From contig JAGBNT010000007.1 of assembly GCA_017634255.1 (NCBI GenBank), positions 1-34,937 of the forward strand: a DNA stretch of 34,937 nucleotides, read 5' to 3'. Origin of the DNA: Lachnospiraceae bacterium (GTDB lineage: Bacteria > Bacillota_A > Clostridia > Lachnospirales > Lachnospiraceae). Both the position numbers and the translations under genes were made by a program. Of this stretch, positions 7,722 through 17,649 are shown piece by piece; positions within the stretch are counted from its first letter, which is position 1; each line of letters begins with the position of its first letter. The notes below the pieces were generated by a model. It ran no database searches and was not told the DNA's origin. It was given only the letters and a program-made list of their open reading frames with translations.

Positions 7722-9101
7722 TTATTTAAGCAGGGCGTCTCCGATTTTATAGACGTCTCCGGCGCCCATGGTTATTAACAGATCGCCGTGCATACAATTT
7801 TCCCGTAAAAATTTTTCAATTTCTTCAAATGAGGGTAAATAATATGCCTCTGTCCCCAGCTTTTTTATCTCTTCGGCAAGGAGTCCGGAGCTGACACCGA
7901 GGTCATCGGTCTCCCTCGCGGCAAATATATCGGCCAGGACTACCTTGTCAGCCAGAGAAAGAGCCCCCGCCAGCTCCTTTAAAAGAGCCTTTGTCCGGGA
8001 ATAGGTGTGGGGCTGAAACAGGCACCACAGGGTCTTGTGGGGAGTTTTCTGCGCCGTTGTAAGGGTCGCCCGGATCTCCGTGGGATGGTGGGCGTAGTCA
8101 TCTATGACCTGTACCCCGTCAAAGCTGCCTTTGTTTTCAAACCGCCTTTTGGTCCCGCCGAAGCCCCTCAGGGCCTCCGCTATCCTGTCCGGCTCCACGC
8201 CCGCCTGCCTGGCTGCGATAAAAGCGGCGATGGAATTTCCTATGTTATGAAGTCCGGGTACCGAAAGCTTTATATGCGTGATGACCTTCCCGTCCCTGTC
8301 GCATAGGTCAAATTCGGCGTGGGCATTTTCGTCACATCTGATATTTTCGGGATAAAAGTCTGCTCCGGGAGCGGTCCCATAGGTAAAAATACGGCACTCA
8401 AGGCCTTCAGTAAATTCCTCAAGCTGCGGTATCTCAGAGTTGATTATGAGATTTCCGTCCGCCGGGATAAGCCCCGCAAATTTCCTGAAGGAATTGCGGA
8501 TGTCCTCAAGGTCCTTGAAAAAATCCAGATGGTCCGCGTCGATATTTAAGATGATGCCTGTTCCAGGCACGAGACTTAAAAATGAATTGGTGTACTCGCA
8601 GGCCTCGGTAATAAAAATATCGTTGGAGCCGCAGCGGAAATTTCCGTGGATCGAGGGCAGTATCCCGCCGATGGATATGGTGGGATCGACATCGGTATTC
8701 AGCATTATTTCGGAGATCATGCCGGTCGTGGTGGTTTTGCCATGGGTTCCGGCGATGGCGATGGAATTTGAATAGTTCATCATTACCGCACCGAGAAAAT
8801 CCGCCCGTGTATACGCGGGGATGGAGCGCCTCCTAACCTCCATCAGCTCCGGATTGTCCTCGTGGATAGCTGCGGTATAGACTGCCATATCCACATCGTC
8901 TGTGATATTTCCGGCAGCCTGGGGATAAAAGATCCTTGCTCCCAGACTGCTCAGGTTTTCGGTTATGGAACTCTGACCGGAGTCCGAGCCTGACACCGTA
9001 AAGCCGTTTTTCAGCATGAGCTCTGCCAGTCCGCTCATACTGATACCGCCGATACCGATAAAATGAATGTGTTTTTTATCGTTAAAATTTAATTTGTCCA
9101 T
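7722..9101 (-). CDS. murC: UDP-N-acetylmuramate--L-alanine ligase
   Basis: 459 residues from ATG 9101. Cytoplasmic Mur ligase that adds L-Ala to UDP-MurNAc using ATP, the first amino acid of the peptidoglycan stem. The N-terminal UDP-binding fold has GIGGISMSG (16-24), the central ATPase GTHGKTTTT (118-126), then TEACEYTNSF and NIDADHLDFF; the C-terminal domain has DDYAHHPTEI. An upstream in-frame TTG (9137) is part of the -35 box of the promoter and is not a real start. ATG 9101 has no Shine-Dalgarno, and the -10 box ends only 7 nt before it, so the mRNA should be leaderless. The gene stands alone, with its own terminator, divergent from glgC. Confidence 0.95.
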   Translation of the reverse strand: MDKLNFNDKKHIHFIGIGGISMSGLAELMLKNGFTVSGSDSGQSSITENLSSLGARIFYPQAAGNITDDVDMAVYTAAIHEDNPELMEVRRRSIPAYTRADFLGAVMMNYSNSIAIAGTHGKTTTTGMISEIMLNTDVDPTISIGGILPSIHGNFRCGSNDIFITEACEYTNSFLSLVPGTGIILNIDADHLDFFKDLEDIRNSFRKFAGLIPADGNLIINSEIPQLEEFTEGLECRIFTYGTAPGADFYPENIRCDENAHAEFDLCDRDGKVITHIKLSVPGLHNIGNSIAAFIAARQAGVEPDRIAEALRGFGGTKRRFENKGSFDGVQVIDDYAHHPTEIRATLTTAQKTPHKTLWCLFQPHTYSRTKALLKELAGALSLADKVVLADIFAARETDDLGVSSGLLAEEIKKLGTEAYYLPSFEEIEKFLRENCMHGDLLITMGAGDVYKIGDALLK

Positions 9102-9108
9102 AACCGTT

Positions 9109-9137
9109 ATTATAAATGTATATACAGAATGAGTCAA
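9109..9137 (-). promoter_or_regulatory. murC promoter placing the start site at the ATG
   Basis: Minus strand: TTGACT (9137-9132), 17-nt spacer, TATAAT (9114-9109), close to the sigma-A consensus. The predicted +1 falls at about 9102, one base before the murC ATG at 9101. Confidence 0.75.
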
Positions 9138-9258
9138 AAATTAGCTATGAAATATCAAAATATATGATGCGTTCAAGGATATAATTCAATATATTGTATA
9201 AAATCTTGTGCATTATGAACAAAAGAATGAGTTATATAATCAAAAATTTCTAAAGATA

Positions 9259-9287
9259 TTCACAAAAAGTACAATAGGTGCTATAAT
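9259..9287 (+). promoter_or_regulatory. glgCD promoter with extended -10
   Basis: TTCACA (9259-9264), 17-nt spacer, TATAAT (9282-9287), with TG one base before the -10 box (extended -10). Predicted start near 9294, giving a leader of about 53 nt. The region between this and the murC promoter (9138-9258) is AT-rich with no further gene. Confidence 0.72.
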
Positions 9288-9346
9288 GTATACACTATTC
9301 TATTTTTATAGTTGATCGTTACAAATAAACAGGAGAGGTGAAGCGA

Positions 9347-10624
9347 ATGGTAGTAAAAAAAGAGATGATAGCCATGCTTCTTGCAGGAGGGCAAGGAAGC
9401 AGACTTGGTGTTCTTACCACACACATGGCAAAACCAGCCGTCCCTTTTGGGGGAAAATACAGGATAATTGATTTCCCTCTTAGCAACTGTATTAATTCGG
9501 GTATCGACACCGTTGGTGTATTGACACAATATCAACCGCTGAAGCTCAATAACCATATCGGTATTGGTACTCCCTGGGATCTGGACAGAAATATCGGAGG
9601 AGTCCGTGTTCTGCCGCCCTTTGAAAGAAATGTACACAGTGAGTGGTATACAGGAACGGCCAATGCCATATACCAGAACATAGAGTACATGGAAAGCTAC
9701 AATCCCGAGTACGTTCTTATCCTTTCGGGAGATCATATATATAAGATGGATTACGAGGTAATGCTCGATTTCCACAAGCAGTGCAATGCTGACGTCACCA
9801 TAGCCGCGATGCCGGTACCTATCGAAGAGGCAAAGCGTTTCGGAATAGTTATCACCGATGAAAACAAGAAAATAGTAGATTTCGAGGAAAAGCCCGAGAA
9901 GCCCAGGAGCAACCTGGCCTCCATGGGTATATATATCTTCACCTGGAAGAGCCTGAAGGAAGCCCTCATTGCCCAGGAAGAGCAGCCCAACCTGGATTTC
10001 GGTAAGCATGTCATTCCCTATTGTCATGAAAAGGGAGAGAGGCTCTTCGCCTTTGAGTACAACGGCTACTGGAAGGACGTCGGAACCCTCAATTCCTATT
10101 GGGAAGCACATATGGAGCTTATCGACATCATTCCGGAGTTCAATCTGTATGAAGAATACTGGAGGATATATACCAAGAGTGTTACCCTTCCGCCGCAGTA
10201 TCTTTCGGCCGGCTCGGTAGTTGAGAAGAGTATAATCGGCTCTGGCTCCACGATCTATGGCAGAGTTTATAATTCGGTCATCGGCTGCGACGTAGTTATC
10301 GGAGAGGGGACAGTAGTACACGACTCCATCATCATGAATGACGTTACTATAGGAAACCACTGCAATATAGAGAAGACCATAGTCGCCGAGGAAGCCAAGA
10401 TAGGCGACAGGGTCAAGACCGGAGAAGGGGAAGAGGTGGAAAACGAGGAGTTCCCGGGCATATACAACCACGGGCTCGTTACTATCGCGGAAAAATCCAT
10501 TATTCCTTCAAATCTCAGCATAGGAAAGAATACAGTATTATCCGGTGAGTTCAAGGAGAATGAATTTACCGACAATATCATTCCTTCGGGAAAATCTATA
10601 ATAAAGGGTGGTGACAGGGCATGA
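9347..10624 (+). CDS. glgC: Glucose-1-phosphate adenylyltransferase, catalytic subunit
   Basis: 425 residues. Makes ADP-glucose from glucose 1-phosphate and ATP, the committed step of glycogen synthesis. The nucleotidyltransferase domain has the pyrophosphate loop [11 protein letters not shown] (14-24), [16 protein letters not shown] (28-43), the [11 protein letters not shown] active-site segment and the FEEKPEKP glucose-1-phosphate binding segment. A left-handed beta-helix of hexapeptide repeats ([16 protein letters not shown] onward) forms the C-terminus. Start ATG 9347 is set by AGGAGAGG at 9331-9338, 8 nt upstream, rather than GTG 9338. The stop overlaps the glgD start (ATGA), so the two subunits are translationally coupled. 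Confidence 0.95.
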   Translation: MVVKKEMIAMLLAGGQGSRLGVLTTHMAKPAVPFGGKYRIIDFPLSNCINSGIDTVGVLTQYQPLKLNNHIGIGTPWDLDRNIGGVRVLPPFERNVHSEWYTGTANAIYQNIEYMESYNPEYVLILSGDHIYKMDYEVMLDFHKQCNADVTIAAMPVPIEEAKRFGIVITDENKKIVDFEEKPEKPRSNLASMGIYIFTWKSLKEALIAQEEQPNLDFGKHVIPYCHEKGERLFAFEYNGYWKDVGTLNSYWEAHMELIDIIPEFNLYEEYWRIYTKSVTLPPQYLSAGSVVEKSIIGSGSTIYGRVYNSVIGCDVVIGEGTVVHDSIIMNDVTIGNHCNIEKTIVAEEAKIGDRVKTGEGEEVENEEFPGIYNHGLVTIAEKSIIPSNLSIGKNTVLSGEFKENEFTDNIIPSGKSIIKGGDRA

Positions 10625-11739
10625 GAGCTATAGGAATCATTTTGGCAGGCGGTAACAACCACAGAATGAAGGAGCTCACCCGCAAAAGAGCCGTGGCCGC
10701 CATGCCTATTGCGGGTGCATACAGAAGCATAGATTTCGCCTTAAGTAATATGACGAATTCCCATATACAGCAGGTGGCGGTATTTACCCAGTATAATTCC
10801 AGGTCCTTAAATGAGCACCTAAGCTCTTCAAAATGGTGGGACTTTGGACGTAAACAGGGAGGTCTCTACGTATTTACCCCTACGGTGACCACTGAAAACA
10901 ACTCCTGGTACAGAGGTACTGCGGATTCTATTTACCAGAATCTTTCATATTTAAAGAACAGCCATGAGCCCTATGTTGTAATAGCCTCCGGCGACGGCAT
11001 CTATAAGCTGGATTACAACAAGGTCATCGAATACCATATCGACAAAAAGGCCGATATAACCGTAGTCTGCAAGGATATGGGAGAGGGCGCGAATGTAGAG
11101 CGCTTTGGAGTTATAAAGATGAATGAGGAGTCCCTCATAGAGGACTTCGAGGAGAAGCCCGTAGTTGCCAGCACCAATACTGTTTCCTGCGGTATTTATA
11201 TCATCAGGAGACGCCAGCTCATCGAGCTAATTGAAAAGGCAGCGGAGGAGGAGCGCTACGATTTCGTAAGGGACATCATCATCCGCTATAAGGGCCTCAA
11301 GAAGATCTACGGCTATAAGCTCAAGGATTACTGGGGAAATATCTCTACTGTTGAGGATTACTTCAAGGTAAATATGGCCTTCTTAAAGCCCGAGGTCAGG
11401 GACTATTTCTTCAGGACTTATCCCGATGTATATTCCAAGGTCGAGGACCTTCCTCCCGCAAAGTTTAATGTTGGGACGCACGTATCCAACAGCCTTATCT
11501 CCTCCGGCTGTATCATCAACGGTGCGGTAGAGGATTCGGTGCTGTTCAGGAAGGTATTCGTGGGAAATAACTGTTATATCAAGAATTGTGTGATCTTAAA
11601 TGATGTATATATTGGCGACAATGCTCACCTGGAGAACTGCATAGTGGAGAGCAGGGGCACGATACGGGCCAACGCCTATTACAAGGGTGAAAACGGCGTA
11701 CAGGTAGTCGTTGCCGAGGGTGACAGATATATAATGTAG
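10621..11739 (+). CDS. glgD: Glucose-1-phosphate adenylyltransferase, GlgD subunit
   Basis: 372 residues, a paralogue of GlgC. The substrate loop is degenerate ([11 protein letters not shown] at 10-20, no GxGxRL), and the active-site stretch reads [11 protein letters not shown], which fits the non-catalytic, regulatory GlgD subunit known from Firmicutes GlgCD heteromers. Hexapeptide repeats ([31 protein letters not shown]) form the C-terminal beta-helix. The start overlaps the glgC stop by 4 nt, implying matched production of both subunits. It ends with TAG and is followed by two hairpins. Confidence 0.93.
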   Translation: MRAIGIILAGGNNHRMKELTRKRAVAAMPIAGAYRSIDFALSNMTNSHIQQVAVFTQYNSRSLNEHLSSSKWWDFGRKQGGLYVFTPTVTTENNSWYRGTADSIYQNLSYLKNSHEPYVVIASGDGIYKLDYNKVIEYHIDKKADITVVCKDMGEGANVERFGVIKMNEESLIEDFEEKPVVASTNTVSCGIYIIRRRQLIELIEKAAEEERYDFVRDIIIRYKGLKKIYGYKLKDYWGNISTVEDYFKVNMAFLKPEVRDYFFRTYPDVYSKVEDLPPAKFNVGTHVSNSLISSGCIINGAVEDSVLFRKVFVGNNCYIKNCVILNDVYIGDNAHLENCIVESRGTIRANAYYKGENGVQVVVAEGDRYIM

Positions 11740-11773
11740 AAATCGTAGCAGTTTATATAGTAAGCGAAATTAT

Positions 11774-11825
11774 TATGGGGGTTGCCGCCATAGATGAATT
11801 CATCATCTAAAGCGACAACCCCATA
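11774..11825 (+). terminator. Long hairpin after glgD
   Basis: Arms 11774-11788 and 11812-11825 pair over about 13 bp, with one bulge and one mismatch, and an inner AGATGA/TCATCT stem caps it. It is followed by ATATAAAA, not a U-run, so its role as a terminator is uncertain. Confidence 0.4.
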
Positions 11826-11836
11826 TAAAAATGTGT

Positions 11837-11842
11837 TATAAT
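11837..11842 (+). promoter_or_regulatory. Possible extended -10 element for pth-mfd
   Basis: TGT precedes TATAAT, giving an extended -10 box. The best -35 candidate (GCGACA, 19 nt upstream) is poor. It would start transcription near 11849, about 95 nt before pth. Confidence 0.35.
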
Positions 11843-11843
11843 G

Positions 11844-11875
11844 AAGAGCCTCACCGCTAAAACGATGGGGCTCTT
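11844..11875 (+). terminator. Hairpin, possible terminator of glgCD
   Basis: A 10-bp stem with one G-U pair (AAGAGCCTCA, 11844-11853, with TGGGGCTCTT, 11866-11875), a 12-nt loop, followed by GTCAGTGTTTTG, a weak U-rich tail. It overlaps the predicted start region of the possible pth promoter, so only one of the two roles is likely. Confidence 0.42.
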
Positions 11876-11943
11876 GTCAGTGTTTTGAGGCTGAGTTACA
11901 GGACCGGCGGGTACCGGATCAGAATATTTTGCGGAGGAAGCGG

Positions 11944-12504
11944 ATGTTTATAGTAGCAGGGCTGGGTAATCCCGGTAACAAATATGACGGAAGCCGTCAT
12001 AATATCGGTTTTTCGGTGATTGACGTGCTCAGCGCCAGGCTCAATGCTCCCCTGGATTTCGAAAAGCACAGGGCCTTTTGCGGGACTGCGGTGTACGAGG
12101 GCACGAAGCTTATGCTGGCAAAGCCGCAGACCTTTATGAATTTAAGCGGGGAGAGCGTGGGGGAGCTGGTGCGCTTTTATAAAATAGACATCCCGACGCA
12201 GCTCCTTGTCATATCCGACGATGTGGATATGGATTTCGGAAGGATAAGGATAAGGAAGTCGGGCAGTGCCGGAGGGCATAACGGCCTGAAAAATATCATC
12301 GCCCATCTCGGGACCCAGGAATTTATGCGCCTAAAGATAGGGGTAGGGGCCAAACCGCCTGCCTGGGACCTGGCGGACTGGGTGCTGGGCGCTTTTCCGA
12401 AGGAGGATGCCGAAAGGCTGAAGGAGATCCGGGAGGAGGCGGCCGACGCCGTATTAAGCATTATAAAGGACGGCCCTGACAGGGCGATGAACAAGTTCAA
12501 TTAG
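11944..12504 (+). CDS. pth: Peptidyl-tRNA hydrolase
   Basis: 186 residues. Releases tRNA from peptidyl-tRNA that drops off the ribosome. Family motifs are all present: GLGNPG (6-11) with Asn9, catalytic His19 in SRHNIGF, KPQTFMNLSG, the SDDVDMDFG strand with its Asp, and GSAGGHNGLKNI. Start ATG 11944 follows GGAGGA at 11933-11938; the longer frame from TTG 11929 would start upstream of that site. The length is normal. mfd follows closely, and pth-mfd adjacency is common in Firmicutes. Confidence 0.95.
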   Translation: MFIVAGLGNPGNKYDGSRHNIGFSVIDVLSARLNAPLDFEKHRAFCGTAVYEGTKLMLAKPQTFMNLSGESVGELVRFYKIDIPTQLLVISDDVDMDFGRIRIRKSGSAGGHNGLKNIIAHLGTQEFMRLKIGVGAKPPAWDLADWVLGAFPKEDAERLKEIREEAADAVLSIIKDGPDRAMNKFN

Positions 12505-12563
12505 ATTCGTTGAGCCCTTTAAACAGGATAAATTATAGACAGGATGGTTTTTGGATCGAGCAT

Positions 12564-15500
12564 ATGAAAGCATTTACCGAACCGGTCGTAGAAATTACAA
12601 GGGAGGCGGAAGGCCTTGCAAAACTGGGAATATCGGATATCACGGGTGTGTCTGAAGCGGCTCAGGCACACCTTATGTATTCGGTGTTTGAAGATGTGAG
12701 CGTAAAGCTCATCGTGACTGTAGACGAAAAGGCAGCGCAGGAGCTTTTGGCGGATATACGGGTCTTTAACCGGGACGCGGTCTATTTTCCCCCGAAGGAC
12801 CTTATCTTTTATCAGTCGGACCTCAACGGAAATCTTTTGTCCGCACAGCGGCAGGAGTGCTTCCGTGCCATGCTGGGCTCTGAGAAGCTGACCATAGTCA
12901 CGACCATAGACGCGCTCATGGAGAAGCGCCCGGATATCGTCGTACTGAGAAAAAATGTTGTCAACATAGACGGGTCTTCGGAGATCGATACCCTGGAGCT
13001 TTCGAAAAAGCTGGGGGCGATCGGCTACAAAAAGACCGACGAGGTAACAGTATCGGGTGAATTTGCGGTAAGGGGCGGAATAATCGACGTCTTTCCAGTG
13101 ACATACGAAAATCCGGTGAGGATAGAGCTCTTCGGCAATGATGTGGATTCCATAAAGTATTTTGACGCGGGGAGCCAGCGCTCCGGAGATGTGCTGGAGA
13201 AGGTCAGCATCTTTCCCATGGAGGAATATCTGACGGCCCCGCTTCAGATAGAAAAGGGACTTAAAAAAATACGCGAAGAATTCGAGGAAAGATATGCTTC
13301 TTTAAGAAAGGACATGAAGACCGAGGAGAGCGCCCGCTTAAAGAGCGCGGTCAATGAGTTCCTGGAGGATGTGGAGACCTTTAAGGATAACTCGAGACTT
13401 GGCTCCTATCTGGGCTATTTCTATGACGAACTGTATTCCTTCCTGGATTTTTTTGCTCTTGAAAACACGGTGATCCTGCTTGCTGATCCCGCCAGGCTTG
13501 CGGAGCGGGCTGTCAATGCGCAGGCTGAATTTGCTGACAGTATGCACTCCAGAGCCGAGGGGGGATATATTCTGCCCGGACAGACGGAGCTGCTCTTCTC
13601 CGCCGGGGATACCTTTAAAAAGCTGGAGGGCTTTAAGGTTCTGACCTTTGCAGAGATACCCTTAAGCCAGACGCTCTATAAGCCCGTGGGCTCCATGAAT
13701 ATAGATGCGCGCCAGATCGGATCCTATAACGGAAGCTTCGGGGCACTTGAGACGGAGCTTAAGCGCTACAGGAAAAATGAATATGCGGTGATCATTTTGT
13801 CCGCGTCGCATACCAGGGCGCGGCGTCTGGCGGACGATCTGAATAATGACGGGATAACCTGCTTTTACACCGAGGACTATGACAGGGTCCCCAAGAGCCA
13901 GGAAATAATGATAGTCTATGGGAATAAGCTTAAGGGCTTTGAATATCCCACGCTCAAATTCGCGGTAATAAGCGAGACGGATATCTTCGGCGCGGTAAAG
14001 AGAAAGCGCCGCCGGGTCAGGGAATATACGGGGGAGAAGATCTCGAACTTTTCCGATTTAAATGTCGGGGACTTTGTAGTCCATGAGGACTACGGTATAG
14101 GAGTCTATACCGGTATAGAGCATATAGAGCTCGACGGGGTGACGAGGGACTACCTCGGCATAAGCTACCAGAATAATGCGCATATCTACGTCGGGGCCTC
14201 CAACCTCAATGCCCTGCAAAAATACGCTGCGTCCGATACGGAAAGAAAGCCGAAGATAAATAAGATCGGAGGCAAGGAGTGGGGAAGGACAAGGCAGAGG
14301 GTAAGGCAGGCCGTACAGGGCATGGCCAGAGGGCTCGTGGAGCTCTATGCACTGCGCTCCCACGCCGTGGGCTTCCATTTCGGGCCGGATACCGTGTGGC
14401 AGAAGGAATTTGAAGAGCTCTTCCCCTTTGAAGAGACCGACGATCAGATCCACGCCATAGAAGCGGTCAAAAGCGATATGGAAAGCGACAAGATAATGGA
14501 CAGGCTCATCTGCGGAGACGTGGGCTTCGGAAAGACCGAGGTTGCGATACGCGCCGCCTTCAAGGCAGTGCAGGACGGAAAGCAGGTGGCAGTTCTGGTG
14601 CCTACTACGATCCTCGCCAAGCAGCACTACAACACCTTCCACGACAGGATGAAAAATTACCCGGTGAGGGTGGATCTCTTGTGCCGTTTCCGCTCGGCCA
14701 AGGAGCAGAAGCAGACCATAGCCGACCTTAAAAAGGGACAGGTAGACATAGTCATAGGGACGCACCGGCTCCTGTCGAAGGACATAGGCTTCAAAGACCT
14801 GGGCCTCCTCGTAATAGATGAGGAGCAGCGCTTCGGAGTGGCGCACAAGGAAAAGATAAAGGAGCTCAGGAAGAATATAGACGTGCTCGCCCTTACAGCG
14901 ACCCCGATTCCCCGGACCCTGCACATGAGCCTGGTGGGGATAAGGGATATGAGCGTCCTCGAGGAGGCTCCCTTGGACAGGCTCCCGATACAGACCTTTA
15001 TTATGGAATACAGCATAGAGATCGTAAGAGAGGCAGTAAACAGGGAGATCGGCCGGGGAGGTCAGGTCTACTACGTATATAACAGGGTCAACGACATAAC
15101 CGACGTGGTCGATACCTTAAGGGCGGCTATCCCTAAGGCCCGGATAGAATATGCTCACGGGCAGATGCCGGAGAGGCAGCTTGAGGATATTATGAGCGAC
15201 TTTATCGAGGGCAGCATCGACGTTTTGGTGTCTACGACCATTATAGAGACCGGCATGGATATCCCCAACGTAAATACGATGATAATCCACAATTCCGACC
15301 AGATGGGCCTTTCGCAGCTCTATCAGCTCCGGGGAAGGGTAGGAAGGTCGAATCGCACGGCCTATGCTTTTTTGATGTACAATCGTGACAAGCTGCTGAG
15401 GGAGACCGCGGAAAAGAGGCTGAATGCCATAAGGGAGTTCACCGACCTGGGCAGCGGGTTCAAAATTGCCATGAAGGACCTGGAGATAAGGGGGGCCGGC

Positions 15501-16067
15501 AACCTTCTCGGGGCAGAGCAGCACGGACATATAGACGCCGTCGGCTACGACTTATACTGCAAGATGCTAAATACAGCGGTAAAGGAGGAGAAGGGAGAAA
15601 AGCCCGAGATCGAATTTACCACTACCATAGATATAAATACCGATGCCTATATTCCGAATTCCTATGTGGGCAGCGAAAACACGAAGCTGGATCTCTATAA
15701 GAGGATAGCCGGCGTCGAAAATACAGCCGAGGCCGAGGATATGGAAGAGGAGCTTACCGACAGATTCGGCAAGCCCCCCGCATGTGTTCAAAATCTTATC
15801 CGGATAGCCCTGCTCAGAGGAAGGGCGCACGAGGTCTTTGTCGAGACCCTCAGCTCCAAGGGCAATGAAATAGTGTTCGCGATCTTTCCGAAGGCGGTCT
15901 TAAATCCGATGCACATAGGCGACGTGCTGGGAGAAATAGGGGAAAACCTGCGTTTTCAGGCCTCCGGCAAGCCCTCCTTCATATACAGCCTGCCGTCCGA
16001 GTCCGAGGACCCGATAGAGGCTTCCCAGCGCATCCTCGAATCCATGAAGCTGCTTCTGGAGGATTAG
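12564..16067 (+). CDS. mfd: Transcription-repair coupling factor
   Basis: 1167 residues from ATG 12564. DNA translocase that removes RNA polymerase stalled at lesions and recruits UvrA. Order of parts: UvrB-like N-terminal module (VYFPPKDLIFYQSDLN, GGIIDVFP), CarD-like RNA-polymerase-interacting domain at about 490-560 (LNVGDFVVHEDYGIGVYTG), superfamily-2 helicase motor with Walker A GDVGFGKTE (~651), VLVPTTILAKQH, DEEQ box VIDEEQRFG (~750), TATPIPRTLHMS, and the second helicase lobe VSTTIIETGMDIPN and QLRGRVGRS, then the C-terminal TRCF domain. An alternative start, TTG 12510, lacks a Shine-Dalgarno. ATG 12564 has only a weak GGATCGAG upstream, but gives the usual MKAF start. Confidence 0.95.
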   Translation: MKAFTEPVVEITREAEGLAKLGISDITGVSEAAQAHLMYSVFEDVSVKLIVTVDEKAAQELLADIRVFNRDAVYFPPKDLIFYQSDLNGNLLSAQRQECFRAMLGSEKLTIVTTIDALMEKRPDIVVLRKNVVNIDGSSEIDTLELSKKLGAIGYKKTDEVTVSGEFAVRGGIIDVFPVTYENPVRIELFGNDVDSIKYFDAGSQRSGDVLEKVSIFPMEEYLTAPLQIEKGLKKIREEFEERYASLRKDMKTEESARLKSAVNEFLEDVETFKDNSRLGSYLGYFYDELYSFLDFFALENTVILLADPARLAERAVNAQAEFADSMHSRAEGGYILPGQTELLFSAGDTFKKLEGFKVLTFAEIPLSQTLYKPVGSMNIDARQIGSYNGSFGALETELKRYRKNEYAVIILSASHTRARRLADDLNNDGITCFYTEDYDRVPKSQEIMIVYGNKLKGFEYPTLKFAVISETDIFGAVKRKRRRVREYTGEKISNFSDLNVGDFVVHEDYGIGVYTGIEHIELDGVTRDYLGISYQNNAHIYVGASNLNALQKYAASDTERKPKINKIGGKEWGRTRQRVRQAVQGMARGLVELYALRSHAVGFHFGPDTVWQKEFEELFPFEETDDQIHAIEAVKSDMESDKIMDRLICGDVGFGKTEVAIRAAFKAVQDGKQVAVLVPTTILAKQHYNTFHDRMKNYPVRVDLLCRFRSAKEQKQTIADLKKGQVDIVIGTHRLLSKDIGFKDLGLLVIDEEQRFGVAHKEKIKELRKNIDVLALTATPIPRTLHMSLVGIRDMSVLEEAPLDRLPIQTFIMEYSIEIVREAVNREIGRGGQVYYVYNRVNDITDVVDTLRAAIPKARIEYAHGQMPERQLEDIMSDFIEGSIDVLVSTTIIETGMDIPNVNTMIIHNSDQMGLSQLYQLRGRVGRSNRTAYAFLMYNRDKLLRETAEKRLNAIREFTDLGSGFKIAMKDLEIRGAGNLLGAEQHGHIDAVGYDLYCKMLNTAVKEEKGEKPEIEFTTTIDINTDAYIPNSYVGSENTKLDLYKRIAGVENTAEAEDMEEELTDRFGKPPACVQNLIRIALLRGRAHEVFVETLSSKGNEIVFAIFPKAVLNPMHIGDVLGEIGENLRFQASGKPSFIYSLPSESEDPIEASQRILESMKLLLED

Positions 16068-16087
16068 CCCTGGCTGTTCGGATCCAA

Positions 16088-17551
16088 TCAGCCTTCCTTC
16101 TCTGACATCTGGTCCAGAAGCGATATCTTCATATTATATAGCTTCTGGGAGAGATCCACGTAGATGTTATGAGGATTGACCAGACGACGGGTCTCGTCCC
16201 AAAGTGTGTCCAGCTCCTTTGCGCAGTAATCGCGGATCTCCATGACCGTAGGGGAGGTATATACGCACTCTCCGTCTTTAAATACAGGAACCATGATCTC
16301 GCGGAGAGTAAACTCTCCGGGATGAAGCCGGGTCTTCTTCCAGGGCTCCAGGGGGTCGAAGAGAAGCAGATCCTCGTCCTCAGAGAAGGTCTCATTCTCG
16401 AGGCAGATGAGCTCGGCCTTTACCTTGCCGCTCTCCTTTTCATATACCCTGTATATCTTCTTGTTTCCGGGATTTGTGACTTTTTCGGTATTCTCGGAAA
16501 GCTTTATCTTGGGAATGAATTCGCCCGTAGAGGGATCCTTGATCGCCGCCAGCTTATATACGCCGCCGAAGGCCGGCCAGTCCTTGGAGGTAATGAGGTT
16601 CGTGCCTACACCCCAGCTGTTTATCGCTGCTCCCTGGGTCTTGAGGGAGTCTATCAGGAATTCGTCCAGATCGTTAGAAGCCGAGATAATGGCATCGGTG
16701 AAGCCTGCCTCGTCCAGCATCTTTCTGGCCTTTTTGGAAAGGTAGGCTAGATCCCCGGAATCTATACGTATGCCGTAGAAATTGGAGTGGATCCCCCTGT
16801 CGCGCATCTCGCGGAAGACCTGGATGGCATTCGGGACTCCGCTCTTTAACGTATCGTAGGTGTCACAGATAAGTATGCAGGCGTGGGGATATATCTCGGC
16901 ATACTTTCTGAAGGCCGTGAGCTCGTCAGGGAAGCTCATTACCCATGAATGCGCGTTCGTTCCCTTGACCGGCACATCGAAGAGCTGGCCGGTAAGCACG
17001 TTGGAGGTGCCGATACAGCCTCCTATCATGGCAGCCCTTGCGCCGTAAACTCCGGCATCGGGTCCCTGGGCGCGCCTCAATCCGAATTCCATTATCCCGT
17101 CGCCCTTGGCCGCATAGCAGACCCGCGAGGTCTTGGTCGCGATAAGGCTCTGGTGGTTGATAATATTCAGGATGGCAGTCTCTACGAGCTGAGCCTGCAT
17201 GATGGGAGCGATGACCTTGACCAGCGGCTCCCTCGGAAAGATCACCGAGCCCTCAGGGATGGACCATATGGAGCCCGTAAATTTGAAATCGTGCAGATAT
17301 TCAAGAAAGTCTTCATCAAATATATTGAGTGAGCGAAGGTAGCTGACATCCTCGTCGCTGAAGTGCAGCTCCTTGATATACTGGATGACCTGCTCCAGGC
17401 CGGCCATTATCGAGTAGCCGGAATCCAGTGGATTTGTCCGGTAGAACATATCGAAGATAACGGTCGCATTGGCATTCTCATTTTTGAAGTAGCCCTGCAT
17501 CATCGTAAGCTCATAAAGATCAGTCAGTAAAGTTAGATTTTGTCTGTCCAT
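16088..17551 (-). CDS. pncB: Nicotinate phosphoribosyltransferase
   Basis: 487 residues. Converts nicotinate and PRPP (with ATP) to nicotinate mononucleotide in NAD salvage. Motifs: LLTDLYELTMMQGY near the N-terminus, the FGLRRAQGPDAG loop (156-167), KGTNAHSWVMSFP with the likely phosphoryl-accepting His201, and GIRIDSGDLAYLSKKARKML followed by SNDLDE. Shine-Dalgarno GGGGA lies 8 nt before the ATG. It converges with mfd (20 nt apart) and diverges from ileS. The promoter at 17621-17649 leaves a leader of about 63 nt; no riboswitch was recognised there. Confidence 0.95.
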   Translation of the reverse strand: MDRQNLTLLTDLYELTMMQGYFKNENANATVIFDMFYRTNPLDSGYSIMAGLEQVIQYIKELHFSDEDVSYLRSLNIFDEDFLEYLHDFKFTGSIWSIPEGSVIFPREPLVKVIAPIMQAQLVETAILNIINHQSLIATKTSRVCYAAKGDGIMEFGLRRAQGPDAGVYGARAAMIGGCIGTSNVLTGQLFDVPVKGTNAHSWVMSFPDELTAFRKYAEIYPHACILICDTYDTLKSGVPNAIQVFREMRDRGIHSNFYGIRIDSGDLAYLSKKARKMLDEAGFTDAIISASNDLDEFLIDSLKTQGAAINSWGVGTNLITSKDWPAFGGVYKLAAIKDPSTGEFIPKIKLSENTEKVTNPGNKKIYRVYEKESGKVKAELICLENETFSEDEDLLLFDPLEPWKKTRLHPGEFTLREIMVPVFKDGECVYTSPTVMEIRDYCAKELDTLWDETRRLVNPHNIYVDLSQKLYNMKISLLDQMSEKEG

Positions 17552-17620
17552 TTTGAATTCCCCGCAAATTTGTCTGCATTTTTATTATTATAGTAGCCCC
17601 CAAAAGGAGATACGCTAATT

Positions 17621-17649
17621 ATTATAACAATAAGTATTATCATTGACAA
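17621..17649 (-). promoter_or_regulatory. pncB promoter
   Basis: Minus strand: TTGTCA (17649-17644), 17-nt spacer, TATAAT (17626-17621). Its -35 box lies almost exactly on the complement of the -35 box of the ileS promoter. Confidence 0.68.

Noticed and set aside
9281..10471. 396-codon minus-strand frame opposite glgC
   Set aside because: It mirrors glgC, contains no recognisable domain, and glgC is complete with all catalytic motifs; this is an antisense shadow.
14058..14924. 288-codon minus-strand frame opposite mfd
   Set aside because: It lies wholly within the Mfd motor domain coding region, has no ribosome binding site and no recognisable motif.
16072..16093. Small inverted repeat GGCTG/CAGCC between mfd and pncB
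   Set aside because: Only five base pairs, mismatched next to the arms, no U-run on either side; too weak to call a terminator.
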